DNA from: Cyanobacteriota bacterium
GTDB taxonomy: Bacteria > Cyanobacteriota > Cyanobacteriia > CACIAM-69d
Direction of reading: 5' to 3'
NCBI GenBank assembly: GCA_022402445.1
Contig: JAKRSF010000005.1
Coordinates: 124,001-188,000, forward strand
Length of the DNA stretch: 64,000 bases
The notes below the pieces were generated by a model. The model did not search any database. It was not told the DNA's origin and worked only from the letters and a program-made list of their open reading frames with translations. The translations under genes were made by a program, and so were the position numbers. Positions 45,053 to 54,129 of this stretch are shown one piece after another (the first letter of the stretch is position 1; each line of letters starts with the position of its first letter).

Positions 45053-45241
45053 GGTCCCGTAGGGGTTGGGTCTCCCAGCCCTGCCCCCGCCGATCACCCC
45101 AAACCCGTTCAACCTTGGGTTCATCCGCGATCCTGGGGGCTGGGCGGGAAAACCTCGGGTTCATCCGCGATCGCGGGGGCTGGGCGGGGTTGGGTGGTTC
45201 CTGGCGGGGGCTGGGCGGGGAAATCCCGCCCCAACGGCGGT
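45053..45241 (+). repeat. GC-rich dispersed repeat after M16 gene, with 40-bp tandem duplication
   Basis: Begins with TAGGGGTTGGGTCTCCCA and ends GGGCTGGGCGGGG...CCCGCCCC; both ends match 59051-59190, which also follows directly on a CDS stop. Inside, a 39-40 base unit starting AACCT-GGGTTCATCCGC is duplicated in tandem (45111-45149 and 45151-45189). The end can form a GGCGGGG / CCCCGCC hairpin. It fills most of the gap between the two M16 genes. Role unknown. Confidence 0.65.
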
Positions 45242-45290
45242 GGATCGATTGAGGGAAGTTTTAGGAACGATTTAGGAACGATCAAGCGCA

Positions 45291-46802
45291 ATGGTATTTA
45301 ATCGGCTCGATTGGTTTTGGCTGGGGCGGGCGATCGCGCGGCCCCTGCGGCGGTTTATTCCCTTTATGGGCGTGGTGATGTTCGTGGCGATCGCGGTTTT
45401 GGGCAGCCGTCAGCCCGCCGCCGCCTCCGAGGCACGTCTCCATAGCGAGTTGGAATTTGGCCCGCCGCCGGAGATTGTCCTGCCGCCCTATGAGCAGTTC
45501 ACCCTCGCCAATGGCATGGCGGTGTATTTGATCGAAGATCGGGAATTGCCCCTGATTAGCGGTCAGGCCCTGGTGCGCACGGGCAGCCGCTGGGAGGATC
45601 CGTCCCTGACGGGCTTGGCGGCGGTGACGGGGGCGGCCCTGCGATCGGGCGGCACGGAGCGGCATCCGGCGGCGGAGCTGGATCAATTGCTGGAGGATCG
45701 GGCGGCGGCGATTGAATCGAGCATTGACCTGAGTTCCGGCAGCGTTAGTTTCAGCGCCCTGAGTGAAGATACGGACTTTATTCTGGATCTGTTCGCGGAG
45801 GTGCTCCAAACGCCCGCCTTTGCGCCGGATAAGATCGCCTTCGAGCGGCAGCAGCTTCGGGGGGCGATCGCGCGGCGCAATGACAACCCCGGCGCGATCG
45901 CCAGCCGCGAATTTGACAAGCTGATCTACGGCGACCAAAGCCCCTACGCCGCCACCATTGAATACGACACCCTCAGCCGGATCGATCGCGCCGCCGTGGT
46001 GGAGTTCTATCGGCGCTATTTCGTCCCGAGCAACCTCATCCTGGGGATCTCTGGCGACTTTGATACGGCCACCCTGCGCCGCGCGATCGAACAGCGCTTT
46101 GGCTCCTGGACCGAGATCGCCCCGCCGCCGCCGCCGATCCCCACCGCCACCCCCAGCGATCGCGAAGGGCAACTGTTCATCATCGATCGCCCCCAACTCA
46201 CCCAAAGCTCCGTCCTGATGGGGCATCTGGGGGGCCAAGTCAGCGACCCCGACTATGCCCAACTCAGCGTCGCCAACGGCATCCTCAACGGCTTCGGCGG
46301 GCGGCTGTTTAATGAACTGCGCTCCAGCCAGGGCTTGGCCTATTCCGTCTATGGCTACTGGAGCCCAGAATTTGACTATCCGGGCCGCGTCATCGCCGGG
46401 GGCCAAACCCGCTCCGACGGCACCGTCCCCTTCATCGAGGGCCTGCGGCGGGAATTCCAGCGCCTGCGCGATGAGCCCGTCAGCGCCGAAGAATTGGCCT
46501 ACGCCCAGGACTCCACCCTCAATTCCTTCATCTTCCGCTTTGCGGACCCGTCCCAAACCCTCAGCCGCCTCATGACCTATGCCTACTACGGCTACCCGGA
46601 GGATTTTATTTTCCGCTACCAGGAGGCGGTGAAGGCCACCACGATCGCGGATGTGCAGCGGGTGGCCCAAGCCCATTTGCACCCCGATCGCCTGACCACC
46701 CTGGTGGTGGGGAACCGCAGCGCGATCGCCCCGCCCCTAGAAACCATCGGCAAACCCATCCGCGCGATCGACGTGACCATCCCCCCCGACCCGAGTGCCT
46801 AA
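45291..46802 (+). CDS. M16 family peptidase-like protein, non-catalytic partner
   Basis: A 503-residue M16 homologue in which the HxxEH position reads GLAAVTGAALRSGGT, so no zinc site can form. The fold is kept: YEQFTLANGMAVYLIEDREL at the start of domain 1, GDFDTATLRRAIEQRFGSW, and in domain 2 NGFGGRLFNELRSSQGLAYSVYGYWSPE split as NGFGGRLFNELRSSQGL and AYSVYGYW. Such chains pair with a catalytic M16 subunit, as in mitochondrial processing peptidase and bacterial two-gene M16B systems. A signal-anchor-like segment lies at residues 20-40. Substrate unknown. Confidence 0.9.
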   Translation: MVFNRLDWFWLGRAIARPLRRFIPFMGVVMFVAIAVLGSRQPAAASEARLHSELEFGPPPEIVLPPYEQFTLANGMAVYLIEDRELPLISGQALVRTGSRWEDPSLTGLAAVTGAALRSGGTERHPAAELDQLLEDRAAAIESSIDLSSGSVSFSALSEDTDFILDLFAEVLQTPAFAPDKIAFERQQLRGAIARRNDNPGAIASREFDKLIYGDQSPYAATIEYDTLSRIDRAAVVEFYRRYFVPSNLILGISGDFDTATLRRAIEQRFGSWTEIAPPPPPIPTATPSDREGQLFIIDRPQLTQSSVLMGHLGGQVSDPDYAQLSVANGILNGFGGRLFNELRSSQGLAYSVYGYWSPEFDYPGRVIAGGQTRSDGTVPFIEGLRREFQRLRDEPVSAEELAYAQDSTLNSFIFRFADPSQTLSRLMTYAYYGYPEDFIFRYQEAVKATTIADVQRVAQAHLHPDRLTTLVVGNRSAIAPPLETIGKPIRAIDVTIPPDPSA

Positions 46803-46932
46803 GGGCCACCCCGCCATCCCCCGCCGACCCCGCCCCCAGTCAGTTTCGATAAACTGGTCATCAGGGCTCCGGCGGGGCTATCCCCGACCCATTGAGCTAA
46901 TCCTTCCTCAACTCACCCCTAGGATCTTCGCC

Positions 46933-47427
46933 ATGGCCTTTCGCGGCACCGCCCCCATTCCCGATCGCATCTTCGCCAGCCTGCCCTATCTCATTCCCCT
47001 GATCGAAGCGGTGGCCGTCGCGATCACCCTACCGGGCCTGAATAACTCGATTTTTGTGCAGATTCCGATCTTTTCGTTCCTGCTGGTGCCCCTGGGGCCG
47101 GTCATGAGCCTCTATCTGGGCATTCCCTTCTTGCCCTTGATCCTGTTCTTTGTCCTGTTCTTTTTTGTGGTGCGCAATGATCGCGTTTCCCACTTCGTCC
47201 GGTTCAACACCATGCAGGCGATTTTGCTGGATATCGTGATCGTCGTGGCGCGCCTGGTGTCCGATGTGATCTTTAAACCCCTTGGCCCCTTTGTCCTGCA
47301 AACCCTGGCCAATACGATCTTCCTGGGCATTCTCATCGCCGTGATCTATTCCGTAGCGCAGTCCCTGATGGGCCGCTACGCGGAGATTCCTACCCTGTCC
47401 GATGCGGTGCATTTGCAGGTGCGGTAG
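46933..47427 (+). CDS. Tic20 family protein (Ycf60-like)
   Basis: A 164-residue protein with four membrane helices (LIPLIEAVAVAITLPGL, FLLVPLGPVMSLYLGI, PLILFFVLFFFVVRND region, and IFLGILIAVIYSVAQSL). The order, and the conserved RFNTMQAILLDI between helices three and four, match the Tic20 family, whose plastid members form a channel in the inner envelope; the cyanobacterial function is not known. The ATG at 46933 is chosen because the upstream extension is Arg/Pro-rich and unlike Tic20. Confidence 0.88.
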   Translation: MAFRGTAPIPDRIFASLPYLIPLIEAVAVAITLPGLNNSIFVQIPIFSFLLVPLGPVMSLYLGIPFLPLILFFVLFFFVVRNDRVSHFVRFNTMQAILLDIVIVVARLVSDVIFKPLGPFVLQTLANTIFLGILIAVIYSVAQSLMGRYAEIPTLSDAVHLQVR

Positions 47428-47472
47428 GGGGGGCGGATCCGGCGCGATCGCGATCGCCCCTGGGGCGGTAGA

Positions 47473-47541
47473 ATGGGTCTTCCTTGCTGCAACCGATGCG
47501 ATGGCCTAAACCCCCATTGCCCGCGCTGTGGCCGCCACTGA
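47473..47541 (+). CDS. Possible cysteine-rich leader mini-ORF upstream of rpsF
   Basis: A 22-codon frame from ATG 47473 to TGA 47541 encodes a peptide with two CxxC pairs: CNRC at 6-9 and CPRC at 16-19, like a minimal zinc knuckle. Its stop is five bases before the rpsF ribosome binding site. No strong ribosome binding site precedes the ATG. Whether it is translated is unknown; a leader peptide or a chance frame are both possible. Confidence 0.25.
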   Translation: MGLPCCNRCDGLNPHCPRCGRH

Positions 47542-47561
47542 CCAAAAGGAGTCTGAAGCCC

Positions 47562-47906
47562 GTGAGCCGCCTTTACGAAACCATGTACATCCTCCGCCCT
47601 GACCTGGGTGAGGACAATGTTGAAGCCGCGATCGAGCGCTACCGCGCCATCCTGGTGGAAAACAACGTGGAAAACCTGGAAATTCAGCACCGGGGCAAGC
47701 GCCGTCTGGCCTACGAAATTGCCCGCTGCCGCGAAGGGGTGTACATCCAAATGAACTACAGCCATCCGGATGGCCACTTCATCACCCAAATGGAACGGGC
47801 GATGCGCCTGAATGAAGACACCATCCGCTACCTGACCGTGAAGCTTGATCCGCGTCAGGTGGAAACGGAAGGGGCTGAGGATGCTGAGCCCGTTGCGGCG
47901 GAATAA
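47562..47906 (+). CDS. rpsF: 30S ribosomal protein S6
   Basis: A 114-residue S6 protein of the small ribosomal subunit, which pairs with S18 on 16S rRNA. It begins at GTG (SRLYETMYILRPDLGED), preceded by AAAAGGAG; upstream ATGs in frame give non-family sequence. IQHRGKRRLAYEIARCREGVY and FITQMERAMRLNEDTIRYL are the conserved core; the acidic tail is normal in cyanobacteria. rpsR is not next to it, as is usual in this phylum. Confidence 0.95.
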   Translation: MSRLYETMYILRPDLGEDNVEAAIERYRAILVENNVENLEIQHRGKRRLAYEIARCREGVYIQMNYSHPDGHFITQMERAMRLNEDTIRYLTVKLDPRQVETEGAEDAEPVAAE

Positions 47907-47913
47907 TTCTCTA

Positions 47914-47958
47914 GGGGGCCGGACAGCCAAGGGGGTTTCCCATGGTGCTCCGGCCCCC
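47914..47958 (+). terminator. Strong hairpin after rpsF, likely terminator
   Basis: Perfect 10-bp stem GGGGGCCGGA / TCCGGCCCCC (47914-47923 and 47949-47958) starting eight bases after the rpsF stop. No T-run follows, so intrinsic termination is not certain. Further on, T-rich sequence at 48039-48056 lies before the convergent kdpD. Confidence 0.55.
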
Positions 47959-48081
47959 CGTTAATCGCTAATCGCAGGGTTTTCCATCACTTCCACCGGC
48001 TAAGGGTTAGCCATTGATCGACGGTGGGCGGTGGTGGAATTTTTTTTGCTTTTTTCGAGTGGGGGCGGCGATCGCGATCCA

Positions 48082-49209
48082 TCAGCCGGACTGGCCGGTG
48101 GCAATGATGTGCAGATCGACGCTGGGGAGCGATCGCATGAGTCGCTGCACGATCGAGCCCCGTAAAAATAAATGCCACCGCGATCGCCGGGTTTCGCCCA
48201 ATACAATCTGCGTGATGCGATAGGTTTCGGCAACCTGCGCGATCGCATCCACCACCCGAGCCGACTCCCGGCGGATAAACTCCCCATCAAACTCTTGGGT
48301 CAAATGCTGGCAAGTCTCCACATGGAGCGCCTCCGGCTTAGACAAAAATTGATTGGGCGTCGCCACGAACAGCACAAACAGGCGGCCATTCATCTGACTC
48401 GCAATACGCGCCCCGCGCCGCAGTAATTGAATCGAATTAGGGTAGGTCGAAATGCAAACCAACACCCGTTCATGGATGGCGCAATGGCTAGCAAGCTGAT
48501 CGTGGCGGCTACTTTCTTCAATGTTGTCAGCCACCTCCCTTAAGGCCAGTTCCCTAAGGGCCACTAGGTTTTGACGCTTAAAGAAATTTTGCAGGGCCTG
48601 ATTGATTTTCTCCGGCCTGTAGATCTTGCCATCCTGCAAACGTTCCTGCAATGTTTCTGGGGTGACGTCAATGACAACCACCTCATCCGCCTCATCCAAA
48701 AGGCGATCCGGAACACGCTCTCGCACCACAATGCCGGAAATTTTATAGACCAGATCGTTGAGGCTTTCAAGATGCTGAATATTGAGTGTCGAAAACACAT
48801 CAATCCCTGCCTCTAGGATCACCTCAACGTCCTGGTAACGCTTTTCACGCTCCGAGGGAGGAATATTGGTGTGGGCCAGCTCATCAACGAGAACGAGCTG
48901 CGATCGCCGATCAATAATCCCCTGGGTATCCATTTCCCTCAGCGATCGCCCCTGCCAGATCATTTCCTTGAGGGGAATCCGTTCCAAACCAATCGCCTTT
49001 TGGGCCGTGTCCTCCCGACCATGGGTTTCCAGCAGCCCAATCACCACATCAAAACCTTCCTGCTTGAGCTGTTGCCCCTCCTCTAGCATTCGATAGGTTT
49101 TGCCAACCCCCGGAGCCATGCCAATAAAGATCTTGTGTTTGCCGCGTCGAGGGCTAGCCATCGCAGTCTCAGAGGGACGAGAGGATTCGGTGGGGTGGAT
49201 CACGGCCAT
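48082..49209 (-). CDS. kdpD: Truncated KdpD (N-terminal KdpD plus Usp domain, no kinase)
   Basis: A 375-residue protein covering only the cytoplasmic N-terminal half of KdpD: a KdpD domain with Walker A GMAPGVGKT at 30-38 and Walker B LVLVDELAHTN at 105-115, then a universal-stress-like domain (ERVLVCISTYPNSIQLL, TQIVLGETRRSRW). The membrane, GAF and histidine-kinase parts of E. coli KdpD are absent. Short KdpD proteins are normal in Anabaena and relatives, so this is not a broken gene. It may sense K+ or c-di-AMP (the Usp domain is the known c-di-AMP site in Firmicutes) and pass the signal by another route. Start ATG 49209; it follows kdpC by 15 bases. Confidence 0.92.
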   Translation of the reverse strand: MAVIHPTESSRPSETAMASPRRGKHKIFIGMAPGVGKTYRMLEEGQQLKQEGFDVVIGLLETHGREDTAQKAIGLERIPLKEMIWQGRSLREMDTQGIIDRRSQLVLVDELAHTNIPPSEREKRYQDVEVILEAGIDVFSTLNIQHLESLNDLVYKISGIVVRERVPDRLLDEADEVVVIDVTPETLQERLQDGKIYRPEKINQALQNFFKRQNLVALRELALREVADNIEESSRHDQLASHCAIHERVLVCISTYPNSIQLLRRGARIASQMNGRLFVLFVATPNQFLSKPEALHVETCQHLTQEFDGEFIRRESARVVDAIAQVAETYRITQIVLGETRRSRWHLFLRGSIVQRLMRSLPSVDLHIIATGQSG

Positions 49210-49224
49210 TTGAAAACACAAAGG

Positions 49225-49797
49225 TTATTGATTATCAAGCGCGAGATTGAGTTTCAAGACATTCACCCCCGGCTCGCCAAAAATTCCCAGGAATCGACCG
49301 TCGGTATATTTAGAAATCAGCATTTGTAGCTGATCCGGAGCCAGCGATCGCGCCGCAGCCACCCGCCGAATCTGGGCCTGGGCCGCCGCAGGACTAATGT
49401 GGGGATCAAGGCCCGATCCAGAGGTATAAACCAAGTCGGCCACGGGTTGGGTTTCAGCCGTCTTTAGGCGCTCAACTTCCGTCCCGATACGCTCCAGGAG
49501 ATCAGGATTATCCGGAGCAAGATTGGTGGCACCGGACAGCCCCGTGGGGGCCGCATCATCCCCCTCACTATAGTTGATGACACTGGGACGCCCCCAAAAA
49601 TATTGATCACTGGTAAAGGTTTGCCCAATCAGTGCAGAGCCCAAAACCTGACCCTCTGAGTTCGTGATGAGGCTGCCATTGGCCTGGTAGGGAAAAGCAA
49701 CCTGGCCAATGATCAAAATCACGGCGGGATAAATGAACGCGGTCAATACCCAAAGGACGAGCGTGCTGCGAATGCCGACGATCAAATCTTGAATCAT
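49225..49797 (-). CDS. kdpC: Potassium-transporting ATPase subunit C
   Basis: KdpC, a single-span subunit that stabilises the KdpABC pump. The 190-residue protein has one N-terminal helix (TLVLWVLTAFIYPAVILIIGQ), then the family markers SALIGQTFTSDQYFWGRPS, SGLDPHISPAAAQAQI and RRVAAARSL, and the end GEPGVNVLKLNLAL. The ATG at 49797 has GGAG upstream; ten extra residues in the longer frame are not expected. Third or fourth gene of the minus-strand kdp operon. Confidence 0.95.
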   Translation of the reverse strand: MIQDLIVGIRSTLVLWVLTAFIYPAVILIIGQVAFPYQANGSLITNSEGQVLGSALIGQTFTSDQYFWGRPSVINYSEGDDAAPTGLSGATNLAPDNPDLLERIGTEVERLKTAETQPVADLVYTSGSGLDPHISPAAAQAQIRRVAAARSLAPDQLQMLISKYTDGRFLGIFGEPGVNVLKLNLALDNQ

Positions 49798-49854
49798 GGG
49801 AGTACTCCAGAGCTGACAAAGATCCACAGGAACTTCAAAAACGAGAACCCTACG

Positions 49855-50055
49855 TTAAAAGCGCTCGGGCTGAATGATCGCCACCGCAAGATAGATGGCC
49901 AACCCCAGAACAATGATGATCAGCAGTCCAAGGGCATAGGCCGTGCTCCGATCTATGGCTCCGCCGCTCGCCGCATGGATTGACGGGGCGATCGCCAGAT
50001 TCAACAGGAATGCCGAGAGGATGGCACGGGACACAACTGAAGATTTGAGGTGCAT
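49855..50055 (-). CDS. KdpF/KdpG-like small membrane subunit
   Basis: A 66-residue protein between kdpB and kdpC. Its C-terminal 30 residues (AYALGLLIIIVLGLAIYLAV then IIQPERF) have the KdpF helix and the (R/Q)PE(R/K)F end. The N-terminal 30 residues form a second hydrophobic segment ending in HAAS, like a signal peptide, which the 29-residue E. coli KdpF lacks. Anabaena kdp operons carry an extra gene at this position called kdpG; this protein could be that gene. It overlaps nothing and lies 49 bases after kdpB. Confidence 0.75.
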   Translation of the reverse strand: MHLKSSVVSRAILSAFLLNLAIAPSIHAASGGAIDRSTAYALGLLIIIVLGLAIYLAVAIIQPERF

Positions 50056-50104
50056 GGTAACGGTAGAACAATGAAGGTAAAGGAAACGTGGAAGGATGGA
50101 AAAA

Positions 50105-52171
50105 CTAGAACGCAGAAATGCCCAGGTCAATCACTTTGATTGCCACAAATGGCGCAATAATGCCCCCAAAACCGTAGACCAGAATATTGCGCTGGAGGAG
50201 ACTATTGGCACTCAAGGGGCGGAATTTCACGCCACGCAGGGCAAGCGGAATTAAGGCCGGAATGATCAGGGCATTGTAAATCAGGGCCGAAAGCACCGCC
50301 GATTGGGGGCTATGCAAACCCATGATATTCAGGGAACCGATGCCAGCGCTGGCGAACATGGCAGGGATAATCGCAAAGTATTTCGCGATGTCATTCGCCA
50401 GAGAAAAGGTTGTTAATGCCCCCCGCGTAATCAACAGTTGCTTGCCAATCGTCACTAGGTCAATCAACTTAGTGGGATCAGAATCAAGGTCCACCATATT
50501 GGCCGCTTCCTTGGCCGCTTGGGTACCAGAATTCATCGCCAAACCCACATTTGCCTGGGCCAGGGCCGGGGCATCATTGGTGCCATCTCCGGTCATGGCG
50601 ACCAATTTACCGGCGGCCTGCTCCTGCTGAATAACCTGAATTTTGTCCTCAGGGGTCGCTTCAGCAATGAATTCATCAACCCCCGCCTCCTTGGCGATAA
50701 CCGCCGCAGTAATGCGGTTATCTCCCGTGAGCATGATGGTGCGGACCCCCATCCGTCGCAGTTGATCAAAGCGTTCCTGAATCCCCGGTTTGATGATGTC
50801 TTTGAGGTAAATGACGCCGTAGATATCGTCGTCTTTGCACACCGCCAAAGGCGTACCACCGAGGTTAGAAACGCGCTCATAGGCCCTTCCCAAATCCTCC
50901 GGTGCCTGACCGCCCCTAGAGCGCACAAACCCCCGAATCGCATCAACGGCCCCCTTGCGTGCTTCGCCCCCATCGGGAAGATCGGTGCCACTCATGCGGG
51001 TGCGGGCGGAGAACTCGACCCCTTCAGCTTTTTGCCGATCAAAATCTAGGGTGGCTCCCATCCCTTCAGCGAGACGCACAATCGATTTACCTTCCGGGGT
51101 GGTGTCAAAAATACTGGCGGCCAGGGCGATCGCGGCCACTTCCGCCCGAGAGTGGCCATTCACCGGAATAAACTCTTCCGCTAGGCGATTTCCAAGGGTA
51201 ATGGTTCCGGTTTTATCGAGCACCAGGGTATTGATATCGCCGCAGGCTTCCACAGCTCGACCGGAGGTAGCCACCACGTTAAATTGGGCAACCCGATCCA
51301 TTCCCGCAATGCCGATCGCGCTCAGCAGTCCACCAATGGTGGTAGGAATCAGGGCCACCAGCAACGAAATCAGCAGCGTGATACCCACTGGACTATTGAT
51401 GTAGTTGGCGGGGGGCGGAAGCGTCGCCACCACAATCAAAAACACCAAAGTTAAGACGGCCAGCAGCACCGTTAGGGCAATTTCGTTCGGGGTTTTGCTG
51501 CGTTCAGCCCCCTCGACCAGGGCAATCATCCGATCAATAAATCCCTTTCCTGGATCGGCCGTCACTCGAATGATGAGTTCATCTGAGATGATGCGGGTTC
51601 CACCGGTTACGGAGCTAGCCACATCGGAATTCGGTTCCTTCAATACGGGGGCCGATTCACCAGTAATGGCGGACTCATCCACCGACGCAACCCCATCGAG
51701 TACCTCGCCATCCGCAGGGATCATGTCCCCCGCTTTGACCTTGACGCGATCGCCCCGCCGCAGATCGGCAGAACTGACCATTTCCATCGATCCATCCGCC
51801 AAAATCCGCTGGGCATAGGTTTTAGTTTGGGTGGAGCGCAGGGCATCAGCCTGGGCTCGGCCACGCCCCTCCGCCACCGCCTCCGCAAAGTTAGCAAACA
51901 GGACGGTAAATAACAGAATCAGGGTTACCAAGCCATTGAAAACGGCCGAGGTTTCAGTGACTCCAAAAATATTTGGATTGAGGGTCAAGACGGCGGTGAT
52001 CAGGGTGCCGACCCATACCAAAAACATGACGGGATTCCTAATCATGATTTTGGGGTTGAGTTTTCCAAGGGCTTCTTTAAATGCCCGTTGGTACAGGTCG
52101 GAGAGATTGGCCTTGGGGGTATGTCGCCGCTGCTGACGGGGGCCACCGGGCTGTCGCATTGTGGAATTCAT
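50105..52171 (-). CDS. kdpB: Potassium-transporting ATPase ATP-binding subunit KdpB
   Basis: The P-type ATPase subunit that energises K+ uptake. The 688-residue protein has the actuator loop TGES at 170-173, the phosphorylated aspartate D319 in [11 protein letters not shown], KdpB-specific [12 protein letters not shown], and the hinge [17 protein letters not shown]. Membrane helices flank these domains as in other KdpB proteins. Length is typical. A Ser/Arg-rich tail precedes the first helix. Between kdpA and kdpF/G in the operon. Confidence 0.97.
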   Translation of the reverse strand: MNSTMRQPGGPRQQRRHTPKANLSDLYQRAFKEALGKLNPKIMIRNPVMFLVWVGTLITAVLTLNPNIFGVTETSAVFNGLVTLILLFTVLFANFAEAVAEGRGRAQADALRSTQTKTYAQRILADGSMEMVSSADLRRGDRVKVKAGDMIPADGEVLDGVASVDESAITGESAPVLKEPNSDVASSVTGGTRIISDELIIRVTADPGKGFIDRMIALVEGAERSKTPNEIALTVLLAVLTLVFLIVVATLPPPANYINSPVGITLLISLLVALIPTTIGGLLSAIGIAGMDRVAQFNVVATSGRAVEACGDINTLVLDKTGTITLGNRLAEEFIPVNGHSRAEVAAIALAASIFDTTPEGKSIVRLAEGMGATLDFDRQKAEGVEFSARTRMSGTDLPDGGEARKGAVDAIRGFVRSRGGQAPEDLGRAYERVSNLGGTPLAVCKDDDIYGVIYLKDIIKPGIQERFDQLRRMGVRTIMLTGDNRITAAVIAKEAGVDEFIAEATPEDKIQVIQQEQAAGKLVAMTGDGTNDAPALAQANVGLAMNSGTQAAKEAANMVDLDSDPTKLIDLVTIGKQLLITRGALTTFSLANDIAKYFAIIPAMFASAGIGSLNIMGLHSPQSAVLSALIYNALIIPALIPLALRGVKFRPLSANSLLQRNILVYGFGGIIAPFVAIKVIDLGISAF

Positions 52172-52236
52172 GATCAGGATGTGAAATTGAAGGACAATGA
52201 AACGTGGGGGAAGGTGACAGCTTGCTTCAGGAAGCT

Positions 52237-53913
52237 TTAGCCTAGGTTGAAGGCTTCAGCCACTGGACCAAGGACCAAAATCGGCAGGAACGTAAGGGCA
52301 CCGAGAATGATGATGACTCCGGCCGTGACGCCCGTGAACAGCACGGTATCGGTGCGCAGTGTGCCATTGGTTTCGGGAACGGACTGCTTTCGGGTCATGC
52401 CATCCGCCAGCAAAATGAGGGCAATGATGGGCACATAGCGTCCCGCAATGAGGGAAAAGCTGGTGCTCAAATTCCACCAAAGGGTGTTGTCCCCTAGCCC
52501 CTCAAAACCGGAGCCATTATTGGCGGCGGCGGAGGCATATTCATAGGCCACTTGGGAAATGCCATGGAAGCCCGGATTGCTAATATTTGACAGGGTTTCA
52601 GGAAATGCCAAGGTGATCGCTGAAGGCAGAAGAATTGCAATGGGATGAATCAGAAGAATCAAGCTAGCTAGGACAATTTCCCGCTTCTCGATTTTTCGTC
52701 CCAAAAATTCCGGCGTACGCCCCACCATCAGGCCAGTCAAAAATACGGCCAATACCAGAAAAACAAACAGATAGGCGGTTCCTGTACCCTGACCACCCCA
52801 AATGATTTGTAGAAACAGGTTGGCTAGGGTAACAAAGCCACCGGGGGCCATGAGGGAATCGTGCATACCATTGACTGCGCCGCACATGGTTCCCGTGGTC
52901 GAAACGGCCCAAAGGGCTGTTAATGCCCAGCCAAATCGGGTTTCCTTTCCCTCTAGGTTGGGTTGTATATCCCCTAGCACATTGTTAACTAGGGGATTGC
53001 CCCAGAATTCACCGATCGCGGCGATCGCGCTTAGGATGGCATATAGGCCAAAGACCATCCAAAAGATCAGCCATCCCTGTTTAGGGTTGCCGGCCATAAT
53101 CCCATAGGTGATGATCAAGCTGGCGGGAATGATCATCATGATCACGGTTTCTAGGAGATTGGTGAAATTATTGGGGTTTTCAAAGGGGTGGGCAGAGTTG
53201 ATACCAAAGAAGCCACCGCCATTTTCACCAAGCTCCTTAATGATTTCAAAGTGGGCCACGGGGCCTCGGGCAATCCATTGGAGAGCTCCTTCTGGGGTGG
53301 TGGCCTGGACGGGGGCACCTAGGGTTTCGGGAACGCCGGCGATGAGGAGCGCGATCGCGCCCACCAGCGAAATGGGCAAAAGGATGCGGGTGATGGATAG
53401 CACCAAATCCTGATAGAAATTTCCGATCGCCTGTCCAGTTAACCCTCGGATGAAGGCGATCGCCACTGCAATGCCCGTCGCCGCCGAAGTGAACATCAGA
53501 AAGCCTAAGGCCCCCACCTGACTGAAATAGGTATAGGTGGTTTCACCGGAATAATGCTGCTGATTCGTATTCGTCACAAAGGAAATGGCCGTGTGTAAGG
53601 CCAAGTCCCAGGACGGGGCAGATAACCCAGTGGAATTGAAGGGCAAGCGCTCCTGGGTCATCAAAATCAGGAACACAAAGGCCCCCATCACCAGATTACT
53701 CATCAGCACCGCGCTGATGTATTGGGTGCCCGTCATCGGACGCTTTGCAGCCACCCCTGCCCCCGCAAAGAGCACGCGCTCAATGGGGCGGGCGATCGCC
53801 CCTAGGCGGGTGGATTGCCCTGAAAAGACCTGCGCCATATATCGCCCAAAGAAGGGAACGATCGCCACTAGGATGGCTAAGGTTAGCGCAATCTGAACAC
53901 AACCCTGCAACAT
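52237..53913 (-). CDS. kdpA: Potassium-transporting ATPase K+-binding subunit KdpA
   Basis: KdpA, the channel-like K+-selective subunit of the high-affinity pump. The 558-residue protein has the expected ten-helix pattern and selectivity-filter-type loops: [34 protein letters not shown] and [11 protein letters not shown]. KdpA is the first gene of the minus-strand kdpA-B-F/G-C-D operon. The 341-base upstream region contains a large hairpin and two inverted repeats shared with the divergent two-component genes, so it is a likely control region. Composition is somewhat less GC-rich than flanking housekeeping genes. Confidence 0.97.
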   Translation of the reverse strand: MLQGCVQIALTLAILVAIVPFFGRYMAQVFSGQSTRLGAIARPIERVLFAGAGVAAKRPMTGTQYISAVLMSNLVMGAFVFLILMTQERLPFNSTGLSAPSWDLALHTAISFVTNTNQQHYSGETTYTYFSQVGALGFLMFTSAATGIAVAIAFIRGLTGQAIGNFYQDLVLSITRILLPISLVGAIALLIAGVPETLGAPVQATTPEGALQWIARGPVAHFEIIKELGENGGGFFGINSAHPFENPNNFTNLLETVIMMIIPASLIITYGIMAGNPKQGWLIFWMVFGLYAILSAIAAIGEFWGNPLVNNVLGDIQPNLEGKETRFGWALTALWAVSTTGTMCGAVNGMHDSLMAPGGFVTLANLFLQIIWGGQGTGTAYLFVFLVLAVFLTGLMVGRTPEFLGRKIEKREIVLASLILLIHPIAILLPSAITLAFPETLSNISNPGFHGISQVAYEYASAAANNGSGFEGLGDNTLWWNLSTSFSLIAGRYVPIIALILLADGMTRKQSVPETNGTLRTDTVLFTGVTAGVIIILGALTFLPILVLGPVAEAFNLG

Positions 53914-53955
53914 GAAAATCCATTACCTCGAAGCAATCTTTCAGGTTGATCGATG

Positions 53956-54008
53956 GATGGGATGAACAAATTTGAGTGTTTGGGACATGGGCCTGTTCAT
54001 CAACCATC
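53956..54008 (-). promoter_or_regulatory. Stem-loop in the kdpA leader
   Basis: GATGGGATGAACA (53956-53968) pairs with TGTTCATC-AA-CCATC (53994-54008) around a 25-base loop, 43 bases upstream of the kdpA start. If transcribed, this 13-bp stem could control kdp expression. No match to a riboswitch family is obvious to me. Confidence 0.45.
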
Positions 54009-54084
54009 CCTAGGGTCAGCCTGTCGTAACCCATGGCTTTTCGCAAGATATAGGGCAGGGTTTAGGGGGAATTTATAGGGCCTA

Positions 54085-54115
54085 ATCTAAACAAATGGCT
54101 TAGGGTTGTTTAGAT
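54085..54115. promoter_or_regulatory. Perfect 10-11-10 inverted repeat, candidate operator
   Basis: ATCTAAACAA at 54085-54094 and TTGTTTAGAT at 54106-54115 are perfect reverse complements, centred one DNA turn apart plus ten bases, in the kdpA / histidine kinase divergent region. Confidence 0.5.
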
Positions 54116-54129
54116 CATTGGCTGAGGCT

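Noticed and set aside
45291-46802. Second M16 gene as a decayed peptidase
   Set aside because: The frame is complete and inactive M16 partners are common; loss of HxxEH is expected for the partner chain.
46795-46932. N-terminal extension of the Tic20 protein
   Set aside because: Arg/Pro-rich and lies in the intergenic part; Tic20 similarity begins at the ATG at 46933.
48082-49209. KdpD as a truncated pseudogene
   Set aside because: The frame is intact, both Walker motifs are present and short KdpD is normal for cyanobacteria.
53780-54046. 88-codon minus-strand frame covering the kdpA start
   Set aside because: It overlaps kdpA in another frame and mixes unrelated residues; the leader hairpin explains the region better.
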